Source: Paguma larvata (taxonomy: Eukaryota; Chordata; Mammalia; Carnivora; Viverridae). From it: a stretch of 64,000 nucleotides of DNA. Below the pieces are notes generated by a model, which was not told the DNA's origin, made no database searches, and was given only the letters and a program-made list of their open reading frames with translations. Location: NCBI GenBank assembly GCA_030068075.1, contig CM057839.1:55890960-55954959 (forward strand), read 5' to 3'. Positions 10,666-22,172 of this stretch are shown piece after piece. Position numbers and translations under genes: made by a program. Position 1 is the stretch's first letter. The number at the start of each line of letters is the position of its first letter.

Positions 10666-13598
10666 TATTTGTTGGAGATTTTTGTTTACTGTTTCAACCT
10701 CTTTACCAGTAATACATGTGTTCAGATTTCTTTTTCTTCATGATTGTGTGTAAGCAGGTTGTGTGTTTCAGAATTTATCAATTTCTTCTAGGTTATCTAA
10801 TTTGTTGGCATAAAATTGTTCATAGTAGTCTCATAATCCTGCATATGTGTGGGATATCATTTGAATATATGCTTTTTATTTCTAATTTTATTTAAATCTT
10901 TGTAAGTCTAGCTAGATTTGTCTATTTTATATTTTCAAAAACACTCTCATTGATATTTTTTCTATTCTTTTAGTGTCTACTTTGTTACTTTTGCGATCTT
11001 TGTTATTTCTCTCTACTAATTTAGTGTTGTACTTTTTCTAGTTCCTTGAGGAGTAAGGTTATGTCATTTATTTGAGATAGTTCTTTTTTCTTAATGTAGG
11101 CATTTATTCTTATCAACTTTGCTCTTAGAACTGCCTTTTATGCATCTCATAAGACTTGGTATGTTGTATTTCAATTTTTATTTGTCTAATGATTTTTTTC
11201 AATTTCTCTTGATTTCTTCTTTGACTTATTTGTTGTTCAATAACATGTTGTTTCATCTCTACATATTTGTGAATTTTCTAGTCTACCTCTTATAATTGAT
11301 TTCCAGTTTTATACCATTATGGTCATAAAAGAGTCTTTGTGTGATTTTAATGTTCTTAAATTTATTGACTTGTTTTGTGGCAGCCTCAAGTGCACTTAAG
11401 AAGAGTGTATATACTTTATATTCTTTCGTTAGGTGGAATGTTGCGTATTTTTAAGTCTTTTTGTTCTAATGTGTCATTTAAGTACAATGATTCCTTAATT
11501 GATTTTCTGTCTGGTCTATCCATTATTGAAAATAGGATATTGAGATCCCTTTTTATTGTCATATTACTGTTTATTTCTTCCTTCAGTTCTGTTAATATTT
11601 ACTTGATATATTTAGGTACTCCTGTGTTTGGTGGATAAATACTTAAAAATGTCATTTTGTTTGATAGGCCCACTTATCGTTATAAATAGACCTTTGCTTT
11701 TGTTAGAGTCTTTGGCTTAAAGTCTAGTTTGTCAGATACAAGTGTAGCTATCTATGTTTTTTTCTGATATCCATTTTGTGTGAAATCTCTTTTCCTAATT
11801 CCTTGTTTTGTGAAGTCTGTCTGTCTAAATAGCTGAAGTGAGTCTCTTGTAGGAAAGAGATAGTTGGTCTTTTTTTTTTTTAATCCATTCAGACACCTTA
11901 TGTCTTGTGAGTGAAGAATTTAGTCCATTTTTACATTTAAAGTCATTATACCTATAGATTTATTATTGCCATTTCATTCGTTGTTTTCTGTTTTGTAATT
12001 CTCTGTTTCTTTCATATTTGTCTTTTCCTTGTGATATGATAATTTACTCTAGTGGTATGCTTGTATTTTTTTTATCTTTAATATATCTACTATAAAGTTT
12101 TGCTTTGTGGTTACTTGCATGAAACATATTTATAACAATTTATGTTGATAACAGCCTAACTTCAGATGCATACTAAGCTCTATGGTTTTAATTCCCTAAT
12201 TCCCCATGTGTTTTTGATACCACAATTTGCATCTTTTATATTATGTATCCATTAATATGTTATTGTAGATATAGTTAGTTAAATAATTTTGTCTTTTAAA
12301 CTTCATACTAGATTTATAAGTGATTCGCCCCACCACCAGTACAACATTAGGGTATATGCACTTAACCATATATTTACTTTTACCTGTGAGATTTATTCTT
12401 TCCTATTTTCCTACTACTAATTAGAAACCTTTTATTTTAGCTTGAAGATGTCCTTCTAGCATTTCATGTATAACCGGTCTAGTGGTAATCAACTTCTTCA
12501 ACTTTCGCTTGTCTGGAAAATTGTTTCTCTAATTCCGAAGAACAACTTTACTGGAAATTTTTTTGAAGGCATTTTTTTTTCCTTTTAGCACTCTGAGTAT
12601 GTCATGCCAGTCACTTTTGGCCTATAAAGTTTCTACCGAAGAATCTGCTGATAGTTTTATTGGGATTCGCTTGTAGTTTATAAGTTGGTTTTCTCTTGCT
12701 GCTTTTAAGCTACTCTCTTGTCTTTAATTTTTGACAGTTTAATTACAGTATGTCTTGATGTGAGTCTTGTTATATTTATCTTATTTGTACTCTGTGAAAT
12801 TCCTAAATCTGGATGTCTGTTTCTTTCCCTAAGCTAGGGAAGTTTTCAGCCATTATAATTTTTATTTTAAAAAGAAGAAGATTTTTCCTTTTTTTTCTTC
12901 TCCTTTTAGGAGACCTATAATGGGAATATCGATCCACTTGGCAATGTGTCATATTCCTTTCAGTTATCTTCATTCTTTTTCTTTCGTTTTTTTTTCTTCT
13001 CTAACTTGATGAATTCTACTGCTCTGCCTTTGTGTTTGCTAATCCTTTCTTCCTCTTAATCTAGTCTTTTAGAGAAACCCTCTCTTGAATTTTTCAATGT
13101 GGTTATCATATTCTTCAGATCCATGATTTCTTTTAGGCACATTTTAATATTTGATATCTCTGATGAAATTCTCACTTTGTTCATGCATTGTTCTCTCAAC
13201 TTAGGTGAGCATCTTCATTACTTTTATTTTTTAGGTAAATCACTCATCTGTGTCTTTAAGGTCTTTTTCTGGAATTCTATCTTGTTCCTTTGTTTGGAAC
13301 ATATTTCCCTGTTTCTTCAATTTCCTTGACTGTCTGCATTGGTTTCCTTGCCTTAGATAAAATAGCCACCTCTCCAAGTCTTGATGGAAGGTTTTGTGTT
13401 AGAGATGAATTCATCTATCAGCCAGCCTTAAATTTTTTGTTGTCTCTTAAACCTTTTTAGTGGTTAATCCACCTTCTTTGTTTTACTGGATCCACGTAGC
13501 TGAGGTGTGCCAAGACTTGTCAGTATCCCAAAGAGGGGGCTGTCATTTGGCACCTTGATGTAGGCTCATTGATAGCCAGACTCTCTGGCAGCATCTTT

Positions 13599-14340
13599 AA
13601 AGTATGCAGATAGGCCTCTTTCAGGGTAAGGGTGGAGATGGATGTTTCTGTCTCCTCTCTCTGCATCTAGCCCTTGGGAAGGAGCTGTTAAGAATTGTTT
13701 CTTTATTTTACATAGTTCTTTAGGATTCACAAATGCAAGCCTTACTCACCACAAGATTCAGTCAGTCAAAGGTTACATCCCCTAGGTGGTGGTCACAAAT
13801 GCCAGGGCACTAGATATGTGCGCAACAAGCTCCTTCCAGGAGGATATCTAGTAGGTTAAATAGGTTAGAGGGAGAACAGAAATGGCATCCACTGGTCTCT
13901 AGGAAGAATTCCAGTGAGTCCTTAGGCACGAGCTAAATTAGAAGCCTGACCTTTGTTTAGACCTATTAAAGTATGCAAATAGCCCTCTTTTGAGTAAAGA
14001 CTTGGATACGGATATTTCTATCTGCCCCCTCTTTGTTGAGCCCTGGGGAGTGTGGGAAAGGAGTAGCTACAGCAAGTATTTTCAAAGCCATTCAGAACTG
14101 TTTCTTTCTTTGTTATGGTCTTATAGGTCTATGAATGCATGACCTACTGGCTTTCAAAGCTAGGTGTTTTGAGGGGCTCATCCCTAAGGTGGAAGTCTAA
14201 AAAATCAGGGTGCTAGACATTGGGTCCAAACTTTTCACTCCTCAGAGGAAAGCTGGGAGTTGGGAGTTCCCACCTGATTGTAGGTCACTGTGCCATGGGT
14301 GGATTTTAGGCAAGAGGTGTTTCAGCCTGTCCTACCCATT
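13599..14340 (-). repeat. Divergent tandem duplication in the L1 5' UTR
   Basis: Two related units start at 13599 (AAAGTATGCAGATAGGCC) and 13968 (AAAGTATGCAAATAGCCC). Both continue through CCTCTTT, a TTTCT(G/A)TCT block, an AA(T/C)TGTTTCTTT block and an (A/G)AATGCA block. The offset begins at 369 bases and drifts with indels. This may be normal for this old L1 5' UTR and not a local event. Confidence 0.6.
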
Positions 14341-14350
14341 TGACAAGGAT

Positions 14351-14844
14351 ATTTTCTCATTCATTTGATGTGTGGGAATCATTTCAGTAGTTCCTGGATT
14401 AGTTTCAGAGACAATTACTCCATGTATACTTGTAGATTTCGTAAGCTTCTAATGTCACCACAGGACTAGAACCTCATAAATCTCCTAATACTCTGCAAGC
14501 CACAGACTTCTCTATTTTTATTGTAATAATTATTATTATATTAAAAGTTAATATTTATTAATTTATTCATCTAATTTGTATTTATATAATTAGGCAACGA
14601 ATTTTTACTAATTAGTATGTGTTATTTGCAAAATTATGACTACAATTGTTATGATAGTAACTTCTGACATTTATTGTATACTTACTATATGCAATTTTCT
14701 CATTTTTCTGATAATTAGTAGTGTCTTCACCAGCATTCAAACTTGGTTTTACTGGACTCCAAGTGTCTTCTGTCCATTCATTGTCACTTGACTCTGCTCT
14801 GATTTTAACTGTATGTCATTCCCTCTAACGTGTCGTCTTAACAT
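14351..14844. other. AT-rich stretch, no feature seen
   Basis: Contains a TAATAATTATTATTATATTA-type AT-rich core near 14523. No repeat family I can name. Confidence 0.4.
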
Positions 14845-14964
14845 GGGTGCCTGGGTGGCTCAGTCAGTTAAGTTTCCAACTGTTGATTTCAGCTCAAGTC
14901 ATAATCTGATGGTCACGAGATTGAGCCCTATGTTGAAGCTCTATTTCTCACTCAAAAAAAAAAA
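14845..14964 (+). mobile_element. Short old tRNA-derived SINE
   Basis: Plus orientation: GGGTGCCTGGGTGGCTCAGT head, CAGCTCAAGTCATAATCTGA, GAGATTGAGCCC, and an 11-base A tail. The CT-rich arm is missing. No clear target duplication. Confidence 0.87.
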
Positions 14965-15691
14965 CTTCTTAGTAGTTTAATTTTTATGAAAGAAAAGTTT
15001 CTTTGATTTTAAGCCTCACTTTTTTTCTTGTTTTATTTTTATTTCGCCTCTCATTACCTAGTAATGTCAGGCTTTGTTAATCGTTTCTCCTTTCTCAGTG
15101 AGGTTTGAATTAAAAACAAAGAGTCTCTATCAGAGAAGTTGCTATTGAACTCTATTTCAAAAATACATGTTACATTTTTTTAGCTAGGGAGTTGCTCAGT
15201 CAACATTCTGGGAAATGACTTACCACATGCTTGGTGATTATTGCCTTTACTAATGTGAACTGTGAATAAGAGGCCTGTTTATGTGAAAGGTATATTTGAA
15301 GTATGTAGATCTTGGCACTCTTCATATTCCACAAATTAATTCCAAAAATTAATATTTAAGTATGGTAGGTTATTACTACATTATCATTCACGTTGAAGTT
15401 GATACTTCGTTATCTCTCAAACTGAGCAGTTAAGTGGGGAATGCAGCTTTTGTAACGTTAATATTTTTTTTGGAGGGTGATTTCTCAGAAATTATTCACA
15501 GAGGATCGTGAAACACTAAATGTTAGTGCTACTTTTGAATCTTCTTACTCTAGTGTGCTTAAAAAGAAAAACCAATAGTTCTATAAATAATTCTGTCATG
15601 TACTTGCCTATTAACACAACAAAATACCTATGTATATTTATAGAAAGATTTAGAAAGTTTGTCACAGAAATATCTTTTAGGCATACTAACT
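14965..15691. other. Single-copy stretch, no feature seen
   Basis: No open frame beyond about 70 codons and no recognised repeat. Confidence 0.4.
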
Positions 15692-16085
15692 GTTACGGGT
15701 TGAATTGTGTCTCTCTAAAAAGGATGTTGAAGTCCTAATCTCCAGTACTTCAGAATGTAACAGTTTTGGAATTAGGTATAATTAATTAGAATGAGGTCTT
15801 ACTTCAGTGCAATGAGCACCTAATCCAACAGGACTGGTGTCCTTTTAAGAAAATTGCCGTGTGAAGACACAAGGAGAATACCATATGCTGAATGGAGTTA
15901 TAGAGCTCCAAACCAAGGAATGCCAAATACTGCTGATAGGCTAAGAGGCAAGAAGAATTTCCCCACAGGTTTCAGAGGAACTTGATTTTGAACTTCTAGC
16001 CTCTAGAACTATAAGACACTGAATTGCTGTTGTTTCAAGCCATGTACTTTGTTTACTTGTTACACCTGCCCTTGGAAATTAATAC
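15692..16085 (+). mobile_element. Old ERVL/MaLR-type solo LTR, plus strand
   Basis: Starts TGTTACGGGTTGAATTGTG, continues GTTGAAGTCCTAATCTCCAG, CCAACAGGACTGGTGTCC, GTGTGAAGACACAAGGAG, AACTTCTAGCCTCTAGAACT, and ends through TTGCTGTTGTTTCAAGCC. It is the sense counterpart of the LTR at 3726-4182. No internal region follows, so it looks like a solo LTR. Confidence 0.75.
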
Positions 16086-16194
16086 ACCGACTTTCATTTA
16101 CTTTTTATTCAAGACAACATCATTATTAGCAGTTATCAAGAAATTAATACCTAGTATTTTCTCATTAAGGATTATTTCTTCAAAACAATTACTT

Positions 16195-16490
16195 CAAAAT
16201 TGTTTTTCTCGACTTTGTCCTGTACCTACCCTTTTGGTGATTACAGTTACATGCAAATTTGGCCGTTTTAAACTGTCCAAGACTCATTGATACTCTATTC
16301 ATTTTTTATGGGGTCTTTTTTCCTGCTTTTTGTATAATGTCCATTGCTGTGTCTTCAAGTTCACTAATCTTTTCTTCTCCAATATTTAATATTCCATTAA
16401 TCTTATTCAGTCTATTTTTCATCATCAGATACTCACTTTGGATCTCTTTTATATCTTTATATTATTACTTTTTTTCCTATACTTAGCAAC
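16195..16490 (-). mobile_element. Old L1 5'-side fragment, minus strand
   Basis: A TGTGTCTTCAAGTTCACTAA block followed by TCTTTTCTTCTCC and a TTTGGATCTCTTTTATATC block. These are antisense landmarks of the ORF1/5' part of old L1s. Confidence 0.5.
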
Positions 16491-16929
16491 TCTAAAAATG
16501 GTTTCATAATGGTGCCTTATGTTTGTATAGTGTGTCACTGTTTGCAAATCATGGTTATATTTTGCACAAAATCTCAAAATAGATTTATGTAATGGGATGA
16601 GCAAAATTATTGAAATTATAAAATGTATAAAGTTTAATTAATTTATCAATTACAAAAATTATAGTCATAATTTATGGCTGATATACCTGAGGATATCAGA
16701 GGTTAAATGAGTTGCTCAACATTACATAGCCACTAAACAGCAAAATCAAGGCAAAACAAATGAATCCAGAATGACTCAGGATCCAAGCAGTATTCTCTTC
16801 AGTTCAGTTCATTTTTCATATTTTCTAGATAAAAGTTTTTTTATACCTTGCTTTCCACTCTGAGCTCTGTAACAGAGGAGAGGCTGAACTTCTCTGGCTA
16901 CCTATAAAGTAAGATTAAATTATTTAGGG
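16491..16929. other. Single-copy stretch, no feature seen
   Basis: A weak MIR-like block (GGTTAAATGAGTTGCTCAAC, 16702 onward) is present, but nothing firm. Confidence 0.4.
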
Positions 16930-17115
16930 TCTTTTTGTGACAATCGCTCAGTTACTTATTGTACATTTGCTCTTTTAATTTAGGTCTTACAATGACTTAC
17001 GAGTATAATATTTTATGCATGAAGAATCAGAAGTTTGGAGAGTTTAAATAACTTACCAAGATTTGACAGTTTATTGGTGAAGATGGAATTCTAACCACGA
17101 TAGTGTCACAAACTA
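16930..17115 (-). mobile_element. MIR SINE relic
   Basis: Complement of the MIR core: TTAGGTCTTACAATGACTTA, GCATGAAGAATCAGAAGTTT, GAGTTTAAATAACTTACCAA, then GATGGAATTCTAACCACG. These are degenerate forms of the GAGGAAACTGAGGC and TTAAGTAACTTGCC landmarks. Confidence 0.6.
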
Positions 17116-18863
17116 AGTTTTCGTGGATTTTAACCTGCCTTGAACTAAAAAACTAAAAGCTATCTATTCTTTTAGTTCTCAGGCATTTATTTTGCCCCCA
17201 CCCCTAGTGCCAGGGACCATAGAAGGTACAGAGATATAACGATGACTCTCTGGATCTTTTATAAGTTCATGGTCCACATACTGTCCTCTACCTGAATCCC
17301 AACCCCCTAGACCACTATTGCTCACTGACTTGCAAAATCATTAATCACTCTTGGAAAAGTCAGAGTGGCTTCTGTGGTCTTGCAGTTAATCCTGGGGTCT
17401 GTGATGATTTGAAATTCTGTTTGACTATAGTACTCTCAATTCAGAGCCTGTGACTGGGTGGGATCGTCATTGTACCTTTCAACAGCTGCTCTTTGCTGGC
17501 ATGAAAATGTCCTCATTTCACTGGTATAGATATTTTCCCTTGAGGATGGTGTCTGAGCAGACGGACAGTGTGTGGGTGGTTATCACCATCTGCATTTGCC
17601 TTGTAGGGATCTTAGGAGTATCACCAGCTGTTATATACGATTTTTGTGAAGCTCTGTATCCTCAAGGGAAAGCAAAACAGAATGACAAATCCTTTTTGTT
17701 TTAAAGGGAATATAAGTGCATGGAACCTAGGGTGGAGAGGAGCGCAAAGCAAATCCTGTGTTTAGGATTCTGTAAATCCCAAAAGCTGGAGTTTGCTTTT
17801 GTGTATGTACAAGTATTGGTGGTGAGACAAAAGAAATGAATACAAATTTAGAACATAAAATCATGAAACTTTCTTTGTGTTTAGCTGGTGGGAACATTTT
17901 GTCATATTGGATATTCAAACTTCCCATCCAAGATTCATAAGAGTAAAGTGAACAAAATACTCCTGGGATCTAAGGCTCAGCCCAGAAAGGCACATATATT
18001 TTTACATTTCCTGATTTATTATGAGAATTCATGAAGTATTGTGTCTGACTGAATGTAAAGATAATGCTCTTCCTACAAGCTTCTAGAAAAACGGATGCCC
18101 TACGAAGACATGATGTTTGCACTAGGGTTTTGATTACTCTTTTTGTCATCTTTTATATATGCTCTAGTTCAGTTCAAATGGCATGGAACTGAGAAGCAGA
18201 TCATCGAGATACAATACTCCAGCTTACTTTCTCCCTCCCGCATAAATGTTAAAGGAAGTTAAGTGCTGCAACCATCTTCTCTTGACAGCCCATCACTATA
18301 AGCTTTCAGAACCTCTCAAAAGCAAAGGGCCCGATTAGATGAAATCTCCAGGCTCTGGTTTGTTTTGTTCCAGGCTCACTATGGTATGAAGGCTTTAGCT
18401 GTTGAGAAAGTTTTCACATGTAATTCATCTTCCCTTTTTAGTTTGGTGATTGGCATTTAGAAGGCTTCAGTATATTGTGAGTGGGTTTCATTCTTAGGAG
18501 TACTACTCCATTTCACAAGAAAATCCTCAGTCGTCCCCATTAGAACTGAACCATTGTGCAGTCCTTGGGATTACATCGATTTCATAGGGCTCTTGCACGC
18601 CTAATGGAACTGTTTTGAGATTGAATCTGTTCTTATAGATTTGAGGATTTATAATTATGTCTGGACAAGGAATTGTTTTTGACCTCGGTAGGAGTGTTAA
18701 TGGAAGATTAATTAATTCCATGGAAACTCTAACAAGAATTCATGATCATTGTTATTAAATTGGCATATGGTCAGTTAAATAAATGATAGCTACATAATGC
18801 TAGAATATGACTTAAACATAAAGAGAACATTGATAAATGATCAAAACTTCTTTTAATCCATAA
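17116..18863. other. Repeat-poor single-copy stretch of 1.7 kb
   Basis: No transposon recognised. It contains a 14-base inverted repeat (17534-17671) and an 84-codon plus-strand frame over it (17450-17704) with no recognisable domain. The part from 18500 to 18730 is unusually free of low-complexity sequence and has paired TAATTA-type motifs (TTAATTAATTCC near 18708). It could be conserved non-coding DNA, which cannot be judged without alignment. Confidence 0.45.
17534..17671. repeat. 14-base perfect inverted repeat, 110-base loop
   Basis: TTTCCCTTGAGGAT at 17534-17547 is exactly complementary to ATCCTCAAGGGAAA at 17658-17671. Arms of this length could form a stem in RNA or mark the ends of a small element, but no flanking target duplication is evident. 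Confidence 0.6.
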
Positions 18864-18875
18864 ATAGTTTTTAAA

Positions 18876-19084
18876 AAAAAATTTTTTTAGCATTTTAATT
18901 TTATTTTTGAGAGACATAGACACAGCATGAGCAAGGGAACGGCAGAGAGACCCAGAATCCAAAGCAGGCTCCAGGCTCTGAGCTGTCAGCACAGAGCCCA
19001 ACGCGGGGCTCGAACTCACAGACCGTGAGATCATGACCTGAGCTGAAGTCGGCCGCTTAACCGACTAGCCACCCAGGCGCCCCC
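18876..19084 (-). mobile_element. Carnivore tRNA-derived SINE, left member of a tandem pair
   Basis: A/T-rich tail, GA-rich arm, AAGCAGGCTCCAGGCTCTGA body, and CTAGCCACCCAGGCGCCCCC head. The probable target duplication is ATAGTTTTTAAA (18864-18875) against ATAGTATTTTTAAA (19085 on). Confidence 0.92.
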
Positions 19085-19090
19085 ATAGTA

Positions 19091-19293
19091 TTTTTAAATA
19101 TATATTTTGAGAGAGAGAGAGTGTGTGCATGCAAATGTGCAACAAAATAGGGAAGGAACAGAGAGAAAGATTTCCAAGCAGGTTCCACACTGTGAGCACA
19201 GAGCACAGGACTCAATTTTATAAACCATGAGATCATGACCTGTGCCAAAATCAAGAATTGGATGCTTAACCAACTAAGCCACCTGGGCACCCC
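19091..19293 (-). mobile_element. Carnivore tRNA-derived SINE, right member of a tandem pair
   Basis: Same orientation as its left neighbour and only a few bases away: TTTTAAATATATATTTTGAG tail, GA-rich arm, AAGCAGGTTCCACACTGTGA, and ACTAAGCCACCTGGGCACCCC head. It is more diverged than the left copy, so the left one probably inserted into or beside its tail. Confidence 0.9.
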
Positions 19294-19494
19294 AATCATA
19301 CATATTATTAAGAATATTTAAGGTTATTGGTGTGTTTGGTGGACTATATTTCAATTTGCTGTTATCTATTTTCTGAAAATCAGTCAGTCAGTATATAACA
19401 CTTATCGTTTTTAGACAGACCTTGGCTTCTACAATGAAAACAGCAACCATAACAAAACAGCAATAATTAGTGCCACTTTGGAGAATTTTCTGAG

Positions 19495-19690
19495 TCAAAT
19501 GCTAACCCAACTGTTTGCCCATGTCATTTATCTTCTCAATAACCCAAGAGATATATACTGTTAAAATTTTATGAGTAAGGTAGTTGAATGATGCTACATT
19601 ATCTGTTCAAGGTCACACAGTTAGAAGGTAAGAGGGGTGGAGTTCAAACCCAGGTTATCTGACATCAGGGTCTTAGCACTGAGTATGACT
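19495..19690 (-). mobile_element. MIR SINE relic
   Basis: CTTCTCAATAACCCAAGAGA, ATTTTATGAGTAAGGTAG, TCAAGGTCACACAGTTAGAA, then GGAGTTCAAACCCAGGTTAT. The last two blocks are clear MIR landmarks in antisense. Confidence 0.8.
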
Positions 19691-19785
19691 TGATATCACC
19701 TTTTTGTATGTGTTCCTCCCCCTCTCACCTCTGGCCCTTACCACAGTGCTCTGATAGATGCTCCAAAACTCATTTAGTTGAATGA

Positions 19786-19860
19786 AAACTAAAAGGTAAT
19801 AATTAATTACTTAAGGAATTAAACTAAAAGGAATAATTAATTACTTAAGGAAACTAAAAT
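19786..19860. repeat. Tandem duplication, about 30-35-base unit, 2.3 copies
   Basis: Unit 1 (19786-19820) and unit 2 (19821-19850) share AAACTAAAAGG, AATAATTAATTAC and TTAAGG. A partial third unit starts at 19851 (AAACTAAAAT). Confidence 0.85.
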
Positions 19861-20283
19861 GAAATAAAAGGTAATGCATTAAATTAAGCTGTGAATATTC
19901 AGTGATCTTTTTACACCACAGACTGTATACAGTGGGATCACCTATCTATGAAAAATAGGGACTAGTAACAAAATCCTCATTAATTTCTTTCTTTCTCCCT
20001 TAGAAAAAGCCTGTGTTCAGCATGAGCCATTATCTCCGGTTGTGTTATCCTTTTAGCAGTCAGATGCCCTGAGATCTTTCATTCAGTACTTACCCTTCCT
20101 GGTGATGACCCCAGCATTGTTTCAGTCATGATCCTCAGGCACATAACCCAGGCATTTGATTGGATTTGATGCACTAATCTGAGTAAATTGAATGAAAAGT
20201 GCCTTCCTCTCCTCTTAGGAATAAATACATAAATGAACCTCTCAGAACTATAAATAATCTTAACAGACTAATTAGTTTGATGT

Positions 20284-20307
20284 GTTCATTCATTCATTCA
20301 TTCATTC
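20284..20307. repeat. (TTCA)n microsatellite
   Basis: Six tandem TTCA units after TGTG. Confidence 0.9.
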
Positions 20308-20937
20308 CTCTACTCTCAAGTTCTCCTTCCTTCTTTTAAGAACTAATTTTTCAAAGCTTGACATAATTTCCACCTTTAAGGAGTTCACATATAGTGAAGG
20401 TGACCAGAAGGTAACTGGGTATTTCTAAATGCTGACACATGAACACAGGCAGGAGGAAGTTTCCCAGAAGAGATAGTTCTAATGCTAAAATTTAGGCCAG
20501 GCAGGCAGGAGATCATTTCCTGAACAATCTGGCCCAGTGGTACCCATTTTATATTCTCCACGGATCCTTGGAAGAAGGAGGCGTATGATGTGTGATGCTG
20601 GACTAGACTCTCTTTCTCCCTTCTAAACACACCTACATGGGAAAGTCACGGTGGGGAGGGAAAGGTAGTTGGAACATAAGCATAGGTAAGCAGTTTGGAT
20701 CTTGCTAGATGAAACTAATGTCTTTTTAAAATTATTTCTAAGGTTATGAAACCATCTTACATATTCTACTCCTTTCTGTAATCAAAGCCTGAGCCATATT
20801 GCAGGGCATCTAAAGCAGAATGTTTTTGGAATTTTAAATCTGCTGTATTTCACCCTACAGCTATCATTGAAAGAATTCTCACAAGAGGAAAAGAGAGGGC
20901 AAGTATTGCAGCAGCCTTCTCTTTTGCTAGGTGACAC

Positions 20938-20976
20938 TGAGTCACTGACAATGATTCCCAGGGTGCAGCTGAGTCA
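20938..20976. promoter_or_regulatory. Paired AP-1/NF-E2-like sites
   Basis: TGAGTCA occurs at 20938-20944 and again at 20970-20976. The second sits in GCTGAGTCACTGCTGAC, close to the extended NF-E2/Maf form. Centres are 32 bases apart, about three helical turns. TGAGTCA is the known consensus of AP-1/NF-E2 dimers, but use in vivo is inference. Confidence 0.35.
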
Positions 20977-21439
20977 CTGCTGACGCTCTTATGGGTGACC
21001 CAGGCAGGAGTACAGGCTAGAATCTCTGTTGAGGACAGATGCTCTCTGTTCCAGAGGCAGAACTGGATCTCTGGAGGCTTGCTATGTAAGGGTAGCACAA
21101 AGCTGCCAGAAAACATAATAATTGCTGTGATTATGATTATGAGTGTCTTTTAATTGCTGCTGCATCATGCCAAGTATCTTGGGAAGGAAAAAGTGGGGCC
21201 TTATGAATAAATAATCACTTAAAGTATTTAAATAGATGATTATAATATATAACTTTTGAATACTTTGCTTTGCATTACCCTCGAAGCTAAGTGCTTCCTG
21301 TGAAGTATAGAAAATTCATACTCATACTAAATGGCTGAGCAGGTTAGTGTCTGGTAGCTTGCAGTACAAAAATATGCATATATACAAGAAAACATGCAAT
21401 TAACAGATAAATAAGAAATTATTTAGTGAAATATGAAGA

Positions 21440-21621
21440 TTTTTTTTAAGTTTATTTATTTTGAGAGGCAGTGTGAGTTGAGGGGGTGGGAGAGAGAATC
21501 CCAAGCAGGCTCCATGCTCAGCACAGAGTTCACTGTGGGACTAGATCCCATGACTGTGAGAGCATAACCTGAGCTAAAATCTAGAGTCAGACCCTTAACC
21601 AACTGAGCCACCCAAGTGCCC
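21440..21621 (-). mobile_element. Carnivore tRNA-derived SINE
   Basis: TTTTTTTAAG tail, a short GA-rich arm, CAAGCAGGCTCCATGCTCAG, and ACTGAGCCACCCAAGTGCCC head. Several small deletions in the arm suggest an older copy. Confidence 0.9.
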
Positions 21622-22172
21622 GCAAATAAGGAGATTCACGATGCTTATTTCAGGGATGTGTTGGCATATGTAATAAAAACTGGTATGCTTTGGTTGAGAA
21701 AGAAGGGCATTTTCTAAGTTCCAAAATGTCATTTTTATATATTAAAATACAAGTCTAGTGCAGGCACAGTGGAAGAGTTTTCCTATAAACCATAGTTTAG
21801 AAGATCCGAGGACATGATACACCAAACAGAAAAAAAAGTAGAAAACTGTTTGCCGAGGGGAAAAGAAAAGTAATTTAAAGAAGTTTCACAGGATGGGAAG
21901 GCTGCCGCCTGGATCCCTGAAAGCAGACCTGTACCCCCTATTTCCTGAGCCTTCCCAGAGCATGTCAGCCCTTCTTCTGTTTCTGGGGTCAGTGTGGTGT
22001 TGAATTTTTTAAAAGTACTTTAGGAAGAGAGAATTTTTTTAGTGGACAGACCTGAAATCATCCACAACCCTCCCCTCCTCAGACTTTATGAAGCATGCCA
22101 GGAACCCAGGAGTTGTTAAAAATCTGTGTAGGGAACCAGGAGAGGCCCGAGTTCAGAATGAAAAGATTGTAG
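21622..22172. other. Single-copy stretch, no feature seen
   Basis: No open frame or recognised repeat. Confidence 0.4.

Larger units (their letters stand above)
10065..14350 (-). mobile_element. Long old L1 (ORF2 part through 5' UTR), minus strand
   Basis: The largest element in the window. Left to right it gives, in antisense, the ORF2 reverse-transcriptase region (AAATGCTTTTTCTGCATTTA then TTGAGATGATCAT; GTACCAGAGTAATGCTGGCC), upstream ORF2 (TTCTAGTTCCTTGAGGAGTA; CATCTCATAAGACTTGG; GATTTTCTGTCTGGTCTATC), a middle part (GAGTCTCTTGTAGGAAAG; CTTTGCTTTGTGGTTAC), a further 5' block (ATTTTTCAATGTGGTTATC; GTTCATGCATTGTTCTC) and a 5'-UTR-like section from about 13340. The 3' third of ORF2 and the 3' UTR are missing on the left. 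Frames are broken throughout. A younger L1 tip is nested at about 10539-10665. Confidence 0.82.
19861..21439. other. Repeat-poor single-copy stretch of 1.6 kb
   Basis: Only a short TTCA tetranucleotide run (20284-20307) interrupts it. It holds two TGAGTCA motifs at 20938 and 20970. Minus-strand frames at 20385-20630 and 20850-21116 are short and match no family I know. Confidence 0.45.

Noticed and set aside
17450..17704. 84-codon frame with a hydrophobic middle
   Set aside because: No homology I recognise, no splice or promoter context, and it spans an inverted repeat. Kept only as a note.
18876..19293. Regularly spaced repeats that could suggest a CRISPR-like array
   Set aside because: They are two adjacent SINEs, and the genome is eukaryotic.
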